From Paraferrimonas sedimenticola (GTDB lineage Bacteria > Pseudomonadota > Gammaproteobacteria > Enterobacterales > Shewanellaceae), in assembly GCF_002282855.1 (NCBI RefSeq), contig NZ_NRIR01000008.1, positions 124,001 through 188,000 on the forward strand: 64,000 nucleotides of DNA. The letters are read 5' to 3'. Below, piece by piece: positions 53,686-62,801 of the stretch. The notes beneath the pieces are model-generated. The model did not search any database and was not told where the DNA came from. It worked only from the letters and a program-made list of their open reading frames with translations. Both the position numbers and the translations under genes were made by a program. Position 1 is the stretch's first letter; the number at the start of each line of letters is the position of its first letter.

Positions 53686-54231
53686 ATGTCACGCAGCAAG
53701 AAGTCGCGCAAAATTAATAGCAATGGCCCTCGCCTACAGCCCAAGGCTAAAGCGAAGTCAGTACCTGAGTCTAAGAAGAAAGGCAAAGGTCGCAAGTCTG
53801 GAAGCCGCGCGGATACCGCTCAAGCCAAGCCGCAAACTAAGGCCAATGCTGCGGTGGTCAAAAGTCCAATGCACGGCAGTAAGAAGCCGATTTCATTGGT
53901 TGCTAAGCGTCCTCAAACCCAAACCAAGTTGCCTGAAGCAGAGCGTCTAAACGAGACTCCACCAGAGCAGCGTTTGATGCAGCTGGAAAACGATCCGCGT
54001 CTTAATCGTTTGCTCGACAAAGCGGATTCGGGCGCCAAAATGTCCGCTCAAGATCGCAAGTGGATGAATGAGCAGCTAGACATTATCTCGGCGCTGATGG
54101 ACCAATTGGGCATCGAAATTGACGAAGCACCTGATCACGAGCAAAACGCTAACCTCAGTGACGACGAGCGAATGTTAGCCGACTTCGACACCAGCTTAGA
54201 CTCGCTACAAGACTTCCGGTCCGACAAATAA
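53686..54231 (+). CDS. yihI: Der GTPase-activating protein YihI
   Basis: 181 residues from ATG 53686 (AGAGGAAA upstream). N-terminal 85 residues are strongly basic; the C-terminal part holds ENDPRLNRLLDKADSG and ERMLADFDTSLDSLQDF. YihI stimulates the GTPase Der in ribosome assembly. The basic tail plus acidic C-terminus is characteristic. Followed by hemN, as in E. coli. Confidence 0.93.
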   Translation: MSRSKKSRKINSNGPRLQPKAKAKSVPESKKKGKGRKSGSRADTAQAKPQTKANAAVVKSPMHGSKKPISLVAKRPQTQTKLPEAERLNETPPEQRLMQLENDPRLNRLLDKADSGAKMSAQDRKWMNEQLDIISALMDQLGIEIDEAPDHEQNANLSDDERMLADFDTSLDSLQDFRSDK

Positions 54232-54435
54232 TCACCTTTGTCTCATTTTGACGTTTTGGGTTGTGCGATGGCGCACAACTCCAAGGCTCCCTACTGGCAC
54301 GATCCGCTAAATTACGCCAAAGTTTAGCCAACTATTCAGTTGCGTTTTTGCAACCGGGTTCAAAGTTCACTGAACGAAAATTCGGCATAATTCGCAATCT
54401 GCTAATTCAGACCAAATTACAAACGGAGGCAGGCC

Positions 54436-55812
54436 TTGCCTAGTTCGACACAAATTAGTTGGGATCAGGCCATGATCCAAAAGTATAACTACAGTGGCCC
54501 TCGCTACACTTCTTACCCAACCGCGTTGGAGTTTAACGAGGAGTTTGCCGAGACTGATCTGCTGACGGCCATTGAGTCGAGCGACAGCCGTAAGTTATCG
54601 ATTTACCTGCACGTACCTTTCTGCCACAAGCTTTGCTACTACTGTGGCTGTAACAAGATCGTGACTCGCCACCAGCACAAGGCGGATCAATACATCGAGT
54701 ACGTGGCTCAAGAAATTCTAAAGCGCGCACCATTGTTCAAAGATTACCAAGTAACCCAGATGCACTGGGGCGGCGGTACTCCGACCTTCCTAACCGAAGA
54801 ACAAGTGGCTCGCGTCACTAAGCTGATTAAAGACAACTTCAACTTCGCAGAAGAAGGTGAGTTCTCAATTGAGATTGACCCGCGCGAAATCGAATTGTCT
54901 ATGCTGGATACCCTCAAAGCGGCTGGCTTTAACCGTATCTCGGTTGGCGTACAAGACTTCGACAAAGAAGTGCAAAAAGCGGTTAACCGCGAGCAAAGCG
55001 AAGACTTCATCTTTGAGCTAATTGCCAAAGCACGCGAGCTGGGTTTCGTGTCCACCAACGTCGACCTTATCTATGGCTTGCCGCATCAGACGCCAGAGCG
55101 TTTTGCTAAGACCATTGAGCGCATTCTTGAACTGTCGCCAGACCGCTTGTCTGTGTTCAACTACGCACACTTGCCAGCGCGCTTTGCCGCACAGCGCAAG
55201 ATTTACGATGAGCACTTGCCATCGCCACAGCAAAAGCTAGAAATTCTGCGTCAAACCATCGAAACCCTAACCGGTGCCGGTTATCAGTTCATTGGTATGG
55301 ACCACTTTGCTAAGCCTGACGACACTCTAGCCAAGCTGCAACGCGCCGGTAAACTGCACCGCAACTTCCAGGGTTACACCACTCAAGAAGAGTGTGACCT
55401 GTTGGGCCTTGGGGTTTCGTCAATCAGCCAGATTGGCAACTGCTACGCGCAGAACCAAAAAGATTTGCGCCCTTACTACAGCTCAATCGACGAAAGCGGT
55501 CACGCGCTGTGGAAAGGTTGCTCGCTGAACCAAGACGACAAAATCCGTCGTGCGGTAATCAAGCAGCTTATCTGCCACTTCGAGTTAGACATGGCGACTA
55601 TCGACGAGAAGTTTGGCTTGGTATTTGAAGATTACTTCGCCGAAGATCTGAAGTTACTGCAAACCTTCATCGACGATGAGCTAGTGACTTTGGAAGACCG
55701 CGTAATCCGCATTAGCCAAACTGGTCACCTGCTGATCCGTAATATTTGTATCTGTTTCGACGTTTACTACCGCGAGAAAGCTCGTCAGCAGCAGTTCTCT
55801 CGAGTGATCTAA
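54436..55812 (+). CDS. hemN: Oxygen-independent coproporphyrinogen III oxidase
   Basis: 458 residues starting at TTG 54436 behind GGAGG. Radical-SAM enzyme that converts coproporphyrinogen III to protoporphyrinogen IX without oxygen. 4Fe-4S cysteines C63, C67 and C70 (CHKLCYYCGC); GGGTPT (about 112-117); the C-terminal RNICICFDVYYREKARQQQFSRVI ends are as in E. coli HemN. An inverted repeat GTTCACTGAAC at 54365-54375 lies upstream; no FNR site was seen. It supplies haem, which fits the neighbouring cytochromes. Confidence 0.97.
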   Translation: MPSSTQISWDQAMIQKYNYSGPRYTSYPTALEFNEEFAETDLLTAIESSDSRKLSIYLHVPFCHKLCYYCGCNKIVTRHQHKADQYIEYVAQEILKRAPLFKDYQVTQMHWGGGTPTFLTEEQVARVTKLIKDNFNFAEEGEFSIEIDPREIELSMLDTLKAAGFNRISVGVQDFDKEVQKAVNREQSEDFIFELIAKARELGFVSTNVDLIYGLPHQTPERFAKTIERILELSPDRLSVFNYAHLPARFAAQRKIYDEHLPSPQQKLEILRQTIETLTGAGYQFIGMDHFAKPDDTLAKLQRAGKLHRNFQGYTTQEECDLLGLGVSSISQIGNCYAQNQKDLRPYYSSIDESGHALWKGCSLNQDDKIRRAVIKQLICHFELDMATIDEKFGLVFEDYFAEDLKLLQTFIDDELVTLEDRVIRISQTGHLLIRNICICFDVYYREKARQQQFSRVI

Positions 55813-55837
55813 AGCTTAAGAAACCGAACAAAGTCTT

Positions 55838-55864
55838 AAAACCCAGCCAAGCGCTGGGTTTTTT
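55838..55864 (+). terminator. Terminator after hemN
   Basis: AACCCAGC / GCTGGGTT stem, loop CAAGC, T6. Confidence 0.85.
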
Positions 55865-56077
55865 GTGGAAAGATAGCGCATAAAAATTCATCAGCCGAAA
55901 CACTTTGAAACACGCAAGCCTCTGAGTTAAAACCAATTAAACTTTTTCATCAGGTTTTTAAGATGGCTTTTTAAGAATAATTATTGATTTAATTACGATT
56001 TAGATCAGGCTGCAGCTCTGCTTAGGGTGTTGACTTGAAGGTAAGCAATTTTTGCTTTCACTCAAGGAGAAACCATC

Positions 56078-56425
56078 ATGAAGATTCGCACCTTTGCTAT
56101 CGCCGCGCTTGTTGCTGCTACCCCACTGGCTCACGCTGAAGACAAACAAGCAATGAGCCCCTACATTGAAAATGCATTAATCGACGTATGTAAAGCCGCG
56201 ATGAGCGACAACGTGTTCCGAATGAACAAAACCATTAAGAGCTATCGCCTGAAAACCAAGACTGTCGCACTCAAGGTGGTATGTAACGGTGAAGACATTA
56301 CGACCTTTGCTGCAAACCAAGGTGCAAACCGCACTTCAGAACGTTTAGAGCGCAGTGTGGGTAGTGTGGGTATTCAAGACATCGCCATGCATCAAAAACT
56401 GCAGGTGACCTTTGATTTGGATTAA
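56078..56425 (+). CDS. DUF3718 family exported protein
   Basis: 115 residues with a signal peptide of about 20 residues (ends AHA). The mature protein has two conserved cysteines (C38 in DVCKA, C69 in VVCNGED), which may form a disulfide. Matches DUF3718, known from Shewanella and vibrios. The stop overlaps the next gene's end by 4 bases (convergent). Function unknown. ATG 56078 has an AAGGAG site. Confidence 0.82.
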   Translation: MKIRTFAIAALVAATPLAHAEDKQAMSPYIENALIDVCKAAMSDNVFRMNKTIKSYRLKTKTVALKVVCNGEDITTFAANQGANRTSERLERSVGSVGIQDIAMHQKLQVTFDLD

Positions 56426-58620
56426 TTTTGCACCAAGCCCTGAAGTTGGAGTCGCTTGCGCTGTTGGCTAAGCGACTCTTGTATGTAGGCCATCCACTGC
56501 GGGTAGCGAGGCGACGCCTCAAGTTGCAATAAAGCAGGATGCGGACCGCCGTAATTGACGTCATGCCAGCTCAACCAGCCCTCTGCTAGTGCCTCAGAAA
56601 AGGCCGCATGGGCTTTGTCCAGATCGCCATTGACCGTGTGCGCTATGACATCGACCACGCCAAAACCAGACACACCGACACGATTAAATCCTTCAATTCG
56701 TTCGAGCACCTTATTGGCGTGGGTCTGAGCCAAGGCATCATTACCTAGCTGATACTCGCTCCAAGCTAGATCAGCCAGTGCATCAAGGCGGCGCCCCAAT
56801 TGATAGGGTTGCTGTTGCGGCGCAATTTGCAAAGCGTGCTGCAAAGAGCGACTGGCCCCCGAGAAATCCCCCGAAAGCATTTGCACTCGTCCCAACATAT
56901 ATTGGGCATCAAAGCTGTTATTCAGCGAAGCGTACATTTCAGCCACACCTACTGCATCGTGGTAGCGGCCTTGAATTAACAGGGTAATGGCACGGCGATA
57001 ATAGTTAGCCTCTGCCGACTCATAGCTAAGGTCCGCCGAGTAGGTCTCTACTGCCATCTCCGGAAGATTGAGTGCAAACTGGCTGTCCGCCATCAAATAC
57101 CGCCAGGGCTCAAACTCGTCGGCTTTTTGGATCAAGGAGATGGACTGATCAAAACGCCCTTTCCAAAAATACAGCCGCGTGAGTAGCTGTCGGCCAATGT
57201 CGTAGTGCGGCAGCATGGACACCAAATACTCCAACTGACGCACCGCATCGCCGTTTTGACCTAACTGACTGCGCAATCGCGCTTGCTGAAAGTTGGCTAA
57301 GGGGTAGCTGATATTGGAATCTGTGGCGTTTTGGTATTGGCTTAAGGCCTCCTCAAAACGCCCCTGAGAGCGCAACATGTTGCCAAGTATCACTCGAATT
57401 TCGGGGTCACTGCCGCGCATCGCCAAAGCCACGTTAAAGGACTCGAGCGCCAGCTCGTATTGGCCGAGCCGGCGGTAGTGGAGCGCCTGTAAAAACTGAA
57501 AACTGGCACTCTCACCATCCTCAACTTTGGCCTGCTGATATATCTCACCAAGGTTGGGCAGTTGATAACTGGACTCGTAGCTGGCTAGGCGAAAGTAACT
57601 GATCGCCAGCTCAGACAAAATCTCACCGCGGTCGGGATAGGTCACCCGCGCCTGCTGCAAAAGCTCGGCCGCGCTAATTAAGCTCAATACAGGGTCGCTG
57701 TCGACCGCTCGGCGAGTACTGCGCGCCTGATTAAGTAGCGCCAACACCTGTACTTCTTGCACCGATAAGCTAGCCATGTCTTTTTGCGACTCGCTAGAGA
57801 CTTGAATAAAGCGCGCTATGGTACGACTGACCGTATTGACCAATTGTGGCCACTGGGACTCATCGGACTCAAACCCTTGGCTCCAAATCACCGCGCCAGA
57901 GTCTTGCTTTACAAAGCGCACATTGATCTGAATGGTGTCATTGTTGAGCGTTACACTGCCGTTAATCGCAAACTGCTGGTCGGGGTCTACTTGGTCGCGA
58001 CTATTGCTGTTGGCAATTAGCACAGGAACTCGCATACCGCGCAGTTGAGACAATTGAGTGAGCACTTGCTCACCCAATACATTGGCAATGGTTTGGCTTT
58101 GATCGCCATTGTCCATGCCGTTAAAGGACTCAACTATTAGCGCGATAGGCTTATCACCTGTGGCTGGCTGAGCCTCGATGGACTGCCACCATAATGCACC
58201 ACTCAACAGCGCAGCGGATGCCACTCCTGCACCAAGGACAAAAGGCCACCAGCGCCTGTGTTGTGTGGTCAAGGGCGCGCTAGGCTGCTCTAGCGCAAAC
58301 GGATTTTCCGCCAGCTCCAGCATGTAGCCTTTCTTGGGAATGGTCTTAATGAAGTGGTGCTGCTTGCCATCATCGTGCAGCTGTTTACGCAGCACCGAAA
58401 TTGCCCGCGTCAATCCATCGTCTGAGGCGTACTTTCGCTGCCACACGGCGTCGAGGAGTTGCTCCCTAGAAACCACTCGATTGGCATGTTGCGCTAGGAA
58501 TACCAGCACCGCCATGACTTTAGGCTCTAGATGGACGGTTTCTTCATCGCGCTGAATCAATGAGCGCTCGGAATCGACTAACCATTCACCGACGTTGAAG
58601 ATTATAGATTGATCACCCAT
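56422..58620 (-). CDS. CadC/ToxR-like membrane-bound transcriptional regulator with TPRs
   Basis: 732 residues. Cytoplasmic OmpR-type winged-helix DNA-binding domain (about 8-105; VWQRKYASDDGLTRAISVLRKQL region), one membrane helix (about 127-147), and a long periplasmic part with a FlgO-like/LpoB-like front (about 160-270) and TPR-like repeats (about 310-680). It could sense periplasmic conditions and act as a transcription activator, as CadC and ToxR do; target genes unknown. ATG 58620. Confidence 0.85.
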   Translation of the reverse strand: MGDQSIIFNVGEWLVDSERSLIQRDEETVHLEPKVMAVLVFLAQHANRVVSREQLLDAVWQRKYASDDGLTRAISVLRKQLHDDGKQHHFIKTIPKKGYMLELAENPFALEQPSAPLTTQHRRWWPFVLGAGVASAALLSGALWWQSIEAQPATGDKPIALIVESFNGMDNGDQSQTIANVLGEQVLTQLSQLRGMRVPVLIANSNSRDQVDPDQQFAINGSVTLNNDTIQINVRFVKQDSGAVIWSQGFESDESQWPQLVNTVSRTIARFIQVSSESQKDMASLSVQEVQVLALLNQARSTRRAVDSDPVLSLISAAELLQQARVTYPDRGEILSELAISYFRLASYESSYQLPNLGEIYQQAKVEDGESASFQFLQALHYRRLGQYELALESFNVALAMRGSDPEIRVILGNMLRSQGRFEEALSQYQNATDSNISYPLANFQQARLRSQLGQNGDAVRQLEYLVSMLPHYDIGRQLLTRLYFWKGRFDQSISLIQKADEFEPWRYLMADSQFALNLPEMAVETYSADLSYESAEANYYRRAITLLIQGRYHDAVGVAEMYASLNNSFDAQYMLGRVQMLSGDFSGASRSLQHALQIAPQQQPYQLGRRLDALADLAWSEYQLGNDALAQTHANKVLERIEGFNRVGVSGFGVVDVIAHTVNGDLDKAHAAFSEALAEGWLSWHDVNYGGPHPALLQLEASPRYPQWMAYIQESLSQQRKRLQLQGLVQN

Positions 58621-58724
58621 GCATCCGCTCTAGCCAGTGTAATGTTCTAATTCTAGCTCAGCTAAAATTGGCAAAGAGGCCCAAATGCAACGAAAGATTT
58701 CAGGGAATTTTTCAGGAGTATGGC

Positions 58725-58759
58725 CTAACCCATGCATTGCATAGTTATGCACGGGTTAG
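58725..58759. other. Hairpin between hutH and the regulator gene
   Basis: CTAACCC (58725-58731) and GGGTTAG (58753-58759) with inner ATGCA arms. No T-tract on either strand, so it is only a possible weak terminator for hutH (its stop is at 58781). Confidence 0.45.
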
Positions 58760-58780
58760 CACCATGGTATTGCACCAGTG

Positions 58781-60313
58781 TTAGAAGCTGGCGAGCTTGC
58801 CTGATGGGATCAGCTGGTTGTAGCTAGCGCTGGCCAACAAAGCTGTTGCCGCATCAATGTCAGGCGCGAAGTAGCGGTCTTTGTCGTAATAGTCCACCAA
58901 CTCGCGCAGCTGCGCTTTGGCATCAGCAACGGCTGGGCTCGGCTGCAATGGTGCGCGGAAGTCCAACCCTTGTGCGGCCGCCAACAGCTCCACCGCCAAC
59001 ACGCCACGGCTGTTTTGCGCCATGTCGTACAATCGACGAGCGGCAAAGGTTGCCATCGAGACATGGTCTTCTTGGTTGGCCGAGGTCGGTAAGCTATCCA
59101 CCGAACCTGGGTGGGCTAGGGTTTTGTTTTCCGAAGCCAGTGCCGCGGCGGTTACCTGAGCAATCATGAAGCCCGAGTTGACCCCGCCATTTTCCACCAA
59201 GAATGGCGGTAACTTGGACAGGCTGGAGTCAATTAGCAGAGCGATGCGACGCTCGGCTAATGCCCCGATTTCGGCAATTGCCAAAGCTAGGTTATCCGCA
59301 GCCATGGCCACAGGCTCGGCGTGGAAGTTACCCCCCGAGATGATGTCGCCTTCTTCAAAGAATACCAGCGGGTTATCGGTGACACCGTTGGATTCAACCG
59401 ACAAGACTTCGGCCGCTTGTCGAATTTGAGTTAAACAGGCGCCCATCACTTGCGGCTGACAGCGCAGTGAATACGGGTCTTGCACCTTTTCACAATCGAT
59501 GTGGCTGTCGCAAATCTCTGAGCTCTCTTGCAGCAAATGACGGAAAATCTCAGCGGCATCGATTTGGCCTTGTTGGCCGCGAATGGCATGTACTCGAGCG
59601 TCAAAGGGCGCCCGCGAGCCCATAGCCGCTTCAACGCTCATTGCTCCCACTACAGAGCCTGCGGCGTACAAGTCTTCCGCCATAAACAGACCTTGCAGCG
59701 CCAATGCGGTCGAAGCCTGGGTGCCGTTAAGTAGCGCTAAACCTTCTTTGGCCGCTAGTTCTATCGGCTCAAGGCCCGCTATTGCCAAACCCTCTTCAGC
59801 AGACAGAATTTCACCTTGGTAGCTCACCTCGCCCTCACCCAGCATTGGTAGGCACATGTGCGCCAAAGGTGCGAGATCGCCAGATGCACCCACAGAGCCT
59901 TTCTCTGGCACACAAGGGTAGACGCCCGCGTTGAGCAGTTGAATTAAGAACTCGATAACGGATAGGCGAATCCCAGAGAAACCGCGGCTCAAGGCGTTGA
60001 TTTTCAGCAGCATCATCAAGCGCACGGTGGAGTCTTGCATGTACTCACCGGTGCCAGCCGCATGCGATAGCACAATCGAGCGTTGCAACAGCTTTAAATC
60101 TTCGGCGGCGATGCGCGTGTTGGCCAGCAAACCAAAACCGGTGTTAATGCCGTACACCACCTGGTCTTTTTGAATCACTTGCTGCACCATTTCGGCGCTC
60201 TTATTAATGCCTTCAATGGCGCTGTCGCACAGACTGAGGTTTAATCCCTGATTATTAACCGCGCGCAGTTGCGACAAGGTCAGCTGACCGGGAACTAGCT
60301 TAAGCTCCAACAT
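58781..60313 (-). CDS. hutH: Histidine ammonia-lyase
   Basis: 510 residues. Converts histidine to urocanate. The self-made MIO prosthetic group comes from A143-S144-G145 in [13 protein letters not shown]54 in the VYGINTGFG motif is catalytic. Its start overlaps the hutU stop by one base, so they form one operon. Confidence 0.97.
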   Translation of the reverse strand: MLELKLVPGQLTLSQLRAVNNQGLNLSLCDSAIEGINKSAEMVQQVIQKDQVVYGINTGFGLLANTRIAAEDLKLLQRSIVLSHAAGTGEYMQDSTVRLMMLLKINALSRGFSGIRLSVIEFLIQLLNAGVYPCVPEKGSVGASGDLAPLAHMCLPMLGEGEVSYQGEILSAEEGLAIAGLEPIELAAKEGLALLNGTQASTALALQGLFMAEDLYAAGSVVGAMSVEAAMGSRAPFDARVHAIRGQQGQIDAAEIFRHLLQESSEICDSHIDCEKVQDPYSLRCQPQVMGACLTQIRQAAEVLSVESNGVTDNPLVFFEEGDIISGGNFHAEPVAMAADNLALAIAEIGALAERRIALLIDSSLSKLPPFLVENGGVNSGFMIAQVTAAALASENKTLAHPGSVDSLPTSANQEDHVSMATFAARRLYDMAQNSRGVLAVELLAAAQGLDFRAPLQPSPAVADAKAQLRELVDYYDKDRYFAPDIDAATALLASASYNQLIPSGKLASF

Positions 60314-61998
60314 TAGTTACCCTCCATCATTGGCAGGTCTAGACCCTGCTCTTTGGCACAGTCTTTGGCGATGTCATAGCCAGCGTCAGCATGGCGCATA
60401 ACTCCAGTGGCTGGGTCGTTCCAAAGCACGCGAGAAATGCGTTGGTGAGCGGCATCGCTGCCGTCACACACAATCACAACACCCGAGTGCTGACTGTAAC
60501 CCATGCCCACACCGCCACCGTGGTGCAATGATACCCAAGTGGCACCGCCCGCGGTGTTTAGCAGAGCATTCAACAGCGGCCAATCGGACACAGCATCTGA
60601 GCCATCAAGCATGGCTTCGGTTTCGCGGTTTGGCGAGGCCACAGAGCCCGAGTCCAAGTGATCACGACCAATCACCACAGGCGCCGACAGCTCGCCATCG
60701 GCAACCATTTGGTTAAAGGCCTGCGCAAGGCGCATACGGTCTTTAAGTCCCACCCAACAAATACGTGCTGGCAAGCCTTGGAAAGCGATACGCTCGCGCG
60801 CCATGTCCAACCAATTGTGCAGATGTGGGTCGTTCGGAATCAGCTCTTTGACCTTGGCGTCGGTTTTGTAAATGTCTTCGGGATCGCCAGAGAGTGCCGC
60901 CCATCGGAAAGGACCAATGCCTTCACAGAACAATGGACGAATGTAAGCAGGTACAAAACCAGGGAAATCAAAGGCGTTGGTAACACCCTCGTCAAACGCC
61001 ATCTGGCGAATGTTGTTGCCGTAATCCGTAGTAGCCGCGCCAGCCGCTTGCAAGTCCAGCATGGCTTGCACTTGCTTGGCCATCGACTGCTTGGCCGCTT
61101 TTACTACTGCTGCTTCGTCTTTTAGACGCATCTCAGCAGCCTGCTCTAAGGTCCAACCTTCTGGCAAATAGCCATTTAGCGGGTCGTGAGCCGAGGTTTG
61201 GTCGGTCACTACATCTGGCACAATGCCACGCTCCACTAGCTGAGGGTAAATTTCCGCAGCGTTGCCCAACAAGCCCACAGATACCGGTTTGCCGGTGTTA
61301 TTGGCTTCATCAATGATGGCCAGCGCTTCGTCTAAGCTGTGTGCCTTAACGTCCACATATCGGGTGCGTAGGCGAAAATCGATTCGAGTTTCATCGCACT
61401 CAACCGCCAAACAGCTAAAGCCGGCCATAGTCGCCGCCAGAGGCTGAGCACCACCCATGCCACCTAGACCACCGGTTAAGATCCAGCGTCCTTTAGCTTC
61501 ACCGCCAAAGTGTTTCTTAGCCATGGCCACAAAGGTTTCGTAGGTGCCCTGGACAATGCCCTGCGAGCCGATGTAAATCCAAGAGCCTGCGGTCATTTGA
61601 CCGTACATGGCCAGACCCGCTTTATCCAACTTGTTAAAGTGCTCCCAGTTAGCCCAAGACGGCACCAAGTTAGAGTTGGCAATCAGCACGCGTGGCGCAT
61701 CGGCGTGGGTCTGAAATACGCCCACCGGCTTACCGCTTTGAACCAGTAAGGTCTGGTTATCTTCTAGTCGCTTAAGTACCTCAACAATCTTGTCGTAGCT
61801 GGCCCAGTCGCGCGCGGCGCGGCCAATTCCGCCGTAGACCACCAGCTCTTCTGGTCGCTCGGCCACTTCTGGGTCGAGGTTGTTCATCAACATGCGCATC
61901 GGGGCTTCGGTCAACCAAGACTTACAGTTGAGCTTGGTTCCGGTTGGGGCTTTGATGACCCGTGAGGTATCCAGACGCGGATTTGAACTATCAGTCAT
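60313..61998 (-). CDS. hutU: Urocanate hydratase
   Basis: 561 residues, the usual length. Converts urocanate to imidazolonepropionate using tightly bound NAD+. Conserved [12 protein letters not shown] (about 33-44), [15 protein letters not shown]-like NAD region (about 171-184), and the [12 protein letters not shown] segment near the C-terminus. Ribosome site GGAGAAG precedes the ATG. 15 bases after hutC. Confidence 0.96.
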   Translation of the reverse strand: MTDSSNPRLDTSRVIKAPTGTKLNCKSWLTEAPMRMLMNNLDPEVAERPEELVVYGGIGRAARDWASYDKIVEVLKRLEDNQTLLVQSGKPVGVFQTHADAPRVLIANSNLVPSWANWEHFNKLDKAGLAMYGQMTAGSWIYIGSQGIVQGTYETFVAMAKKHFGGEAKGRWILTGGLGGMGGAQPLAATMAGFSCLAVECDETRIDFRLRTRYVDVKAHSLDEALAIIDEANNTGKPVSVGLLGNAAEIYPQLVERGIVPDVVTDQTSAHDPLNGYLPEGWTLEQAAEMRLKDEAAVVKAAKQSMAKQVQAMLDLQAAGAATTDYGNNIRQMAFDEGVTNAFDFPGFVPAYIRPLFCEGIGPFRWAALSGDPEDIYKTDAKVKELIPNDPHLHNWLDMARERIAFQGLPARICWVGLKDRMRLAQAFNQMVADGELSAPVVIGRDHLDSGSVASPNRETEAMLDGSDAVSDWPLLNALLNTAGGATWVSLHHGGGVGMGYSQHSGVVIVCDGSDAAHQRISRVLWNDPATGVMRHADAGYDIAKDCAKEQGLDLPMMEGN

Positions 61999-62013
61999 AC
62001 AACTTCTCCGTGC

Positions 62014-62724
62014 TTATGATTCGTGTAATGGCAGTTGTCCCCCCAGTCGATAGCGACTGCCGGGATGGGTTAGCAGGGCAAAACTCACCACACCTTGTGA
62101 GCTCCAGGTGCGGCGGCTAATTTGTAAACAAGGCTCGCCCAGCGCAATTTGTAAGCGCTCGGCGATGGCTTGGTCAGCCGCGATAGCTTCTATAGTGTGG
62201 GTGGCTTGGGTCAGCGGGGCGTGACGCGACAAATATTCATGGGGGGTTAGCGACTCAAAGCTTTGCTTGAGATAGTCTGGCACCAACTCTGGGTTTACAA
62301 AGCGCTGCTCTAGCTGAATCGGGTAACCGTCTTCGCAGTGCACTAATTCGCTATAGGCCAGTTGGGTATCATTTGGCACGCCTAGAGCAACCGCCAGTTT
62401 GGCTTGAGCCAATCGGGGTTCAACGCAAATCGGCTGTACCGAGTAGCCATGGCCGCGCTCTTTAATTTCATCGGCTATATTGCGAATGGCCAACATGCTC
62501 GACTGGCTTTTTAGCTCGGCGACAAAGGTACCCAAGCCTTGCGAGCGCATCAAAACACCCTGCTCACAGAGCTCGGTTAAGGCGCGTCTGGCCGTCATTC
62601 GGCTGCAGCTAAACTGTTGAGCTAGCTGATTTTCTGAAGCCACTTGCGAGTATTCAGGCCACTCGCCAGCTTCGATACGCTGGCAAATGTATTGCTTAAT
62701 CTCGACAAATTTAGGTACTGGCAT
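62014..62724 (-). CDS. hutC: Histidine utilization repressor HutC
   Basis: 236 residues from ATG 62724 (MPVPKFVEIKQYI). GntR-family winged helix (about 1-70, CSRMTARRALTELCEQG recognition part) followed by a UTRA ligand domain (about 90-230) that binds urocanate. Represses hut genes until urocanate is made. First gene of the hutC-hutU-hutH operon; divergent from hutI, with its operator in between. Confidence 0.93.
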   Translation of the reverse strand: MPVPKFVEIKQYICQRIEAGEWPEYSQVASENQLAQQFSCSRMTARRALTELCEQGVLMRSQGLGTFVAELKSQSSMLAIRNIADEIKERGHGYSVQPICVEPRLAQAKLAVALGVPNDTQLAYSELVHCEDGYPIQLEQRFVNPELVPDYLKQSFESLTPHEYLSRHAPLTQATHTIEAIAADQAIAERLQIALGEPCLQISRRTWSSQGVVSFALLTHPGSRYRLGGQLPLHES

Positions 62725-62763
62725 CACATTCCACCACTTTTTTGTTATGCTGGGCAGAGTAAC

Positions 62764-62775
62764 TTGTATATACAA
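62764..62775. promoter_or_regulatory. HutC operator
   Basis: TTGTATATACAA, a perfect 12-base palindrome between divergent hutC and hutI; matches the known HutC-type sequence (CTTGTATGTACAAG). It can repress both directions. Confidence 0.8.
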
Positions 62776-62801
62776 CCAAATTCAAGCAGGGAACACAAAA
62801 A

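Noticed and set aside
54236-54435. FNR site or other operator upstream of hemN
   Set aside because: hemN is FNR-linked in some relatives, but no TTGAT-N4-ATCAA match was found; only the short palindrome GTTCACTGAAC was seen.
60658-61125. 155-codon plus-strand reading frame opposite hutU
   Set aside because: Lies wholly inside conserved hutU with no ribosome site or family resemblance.
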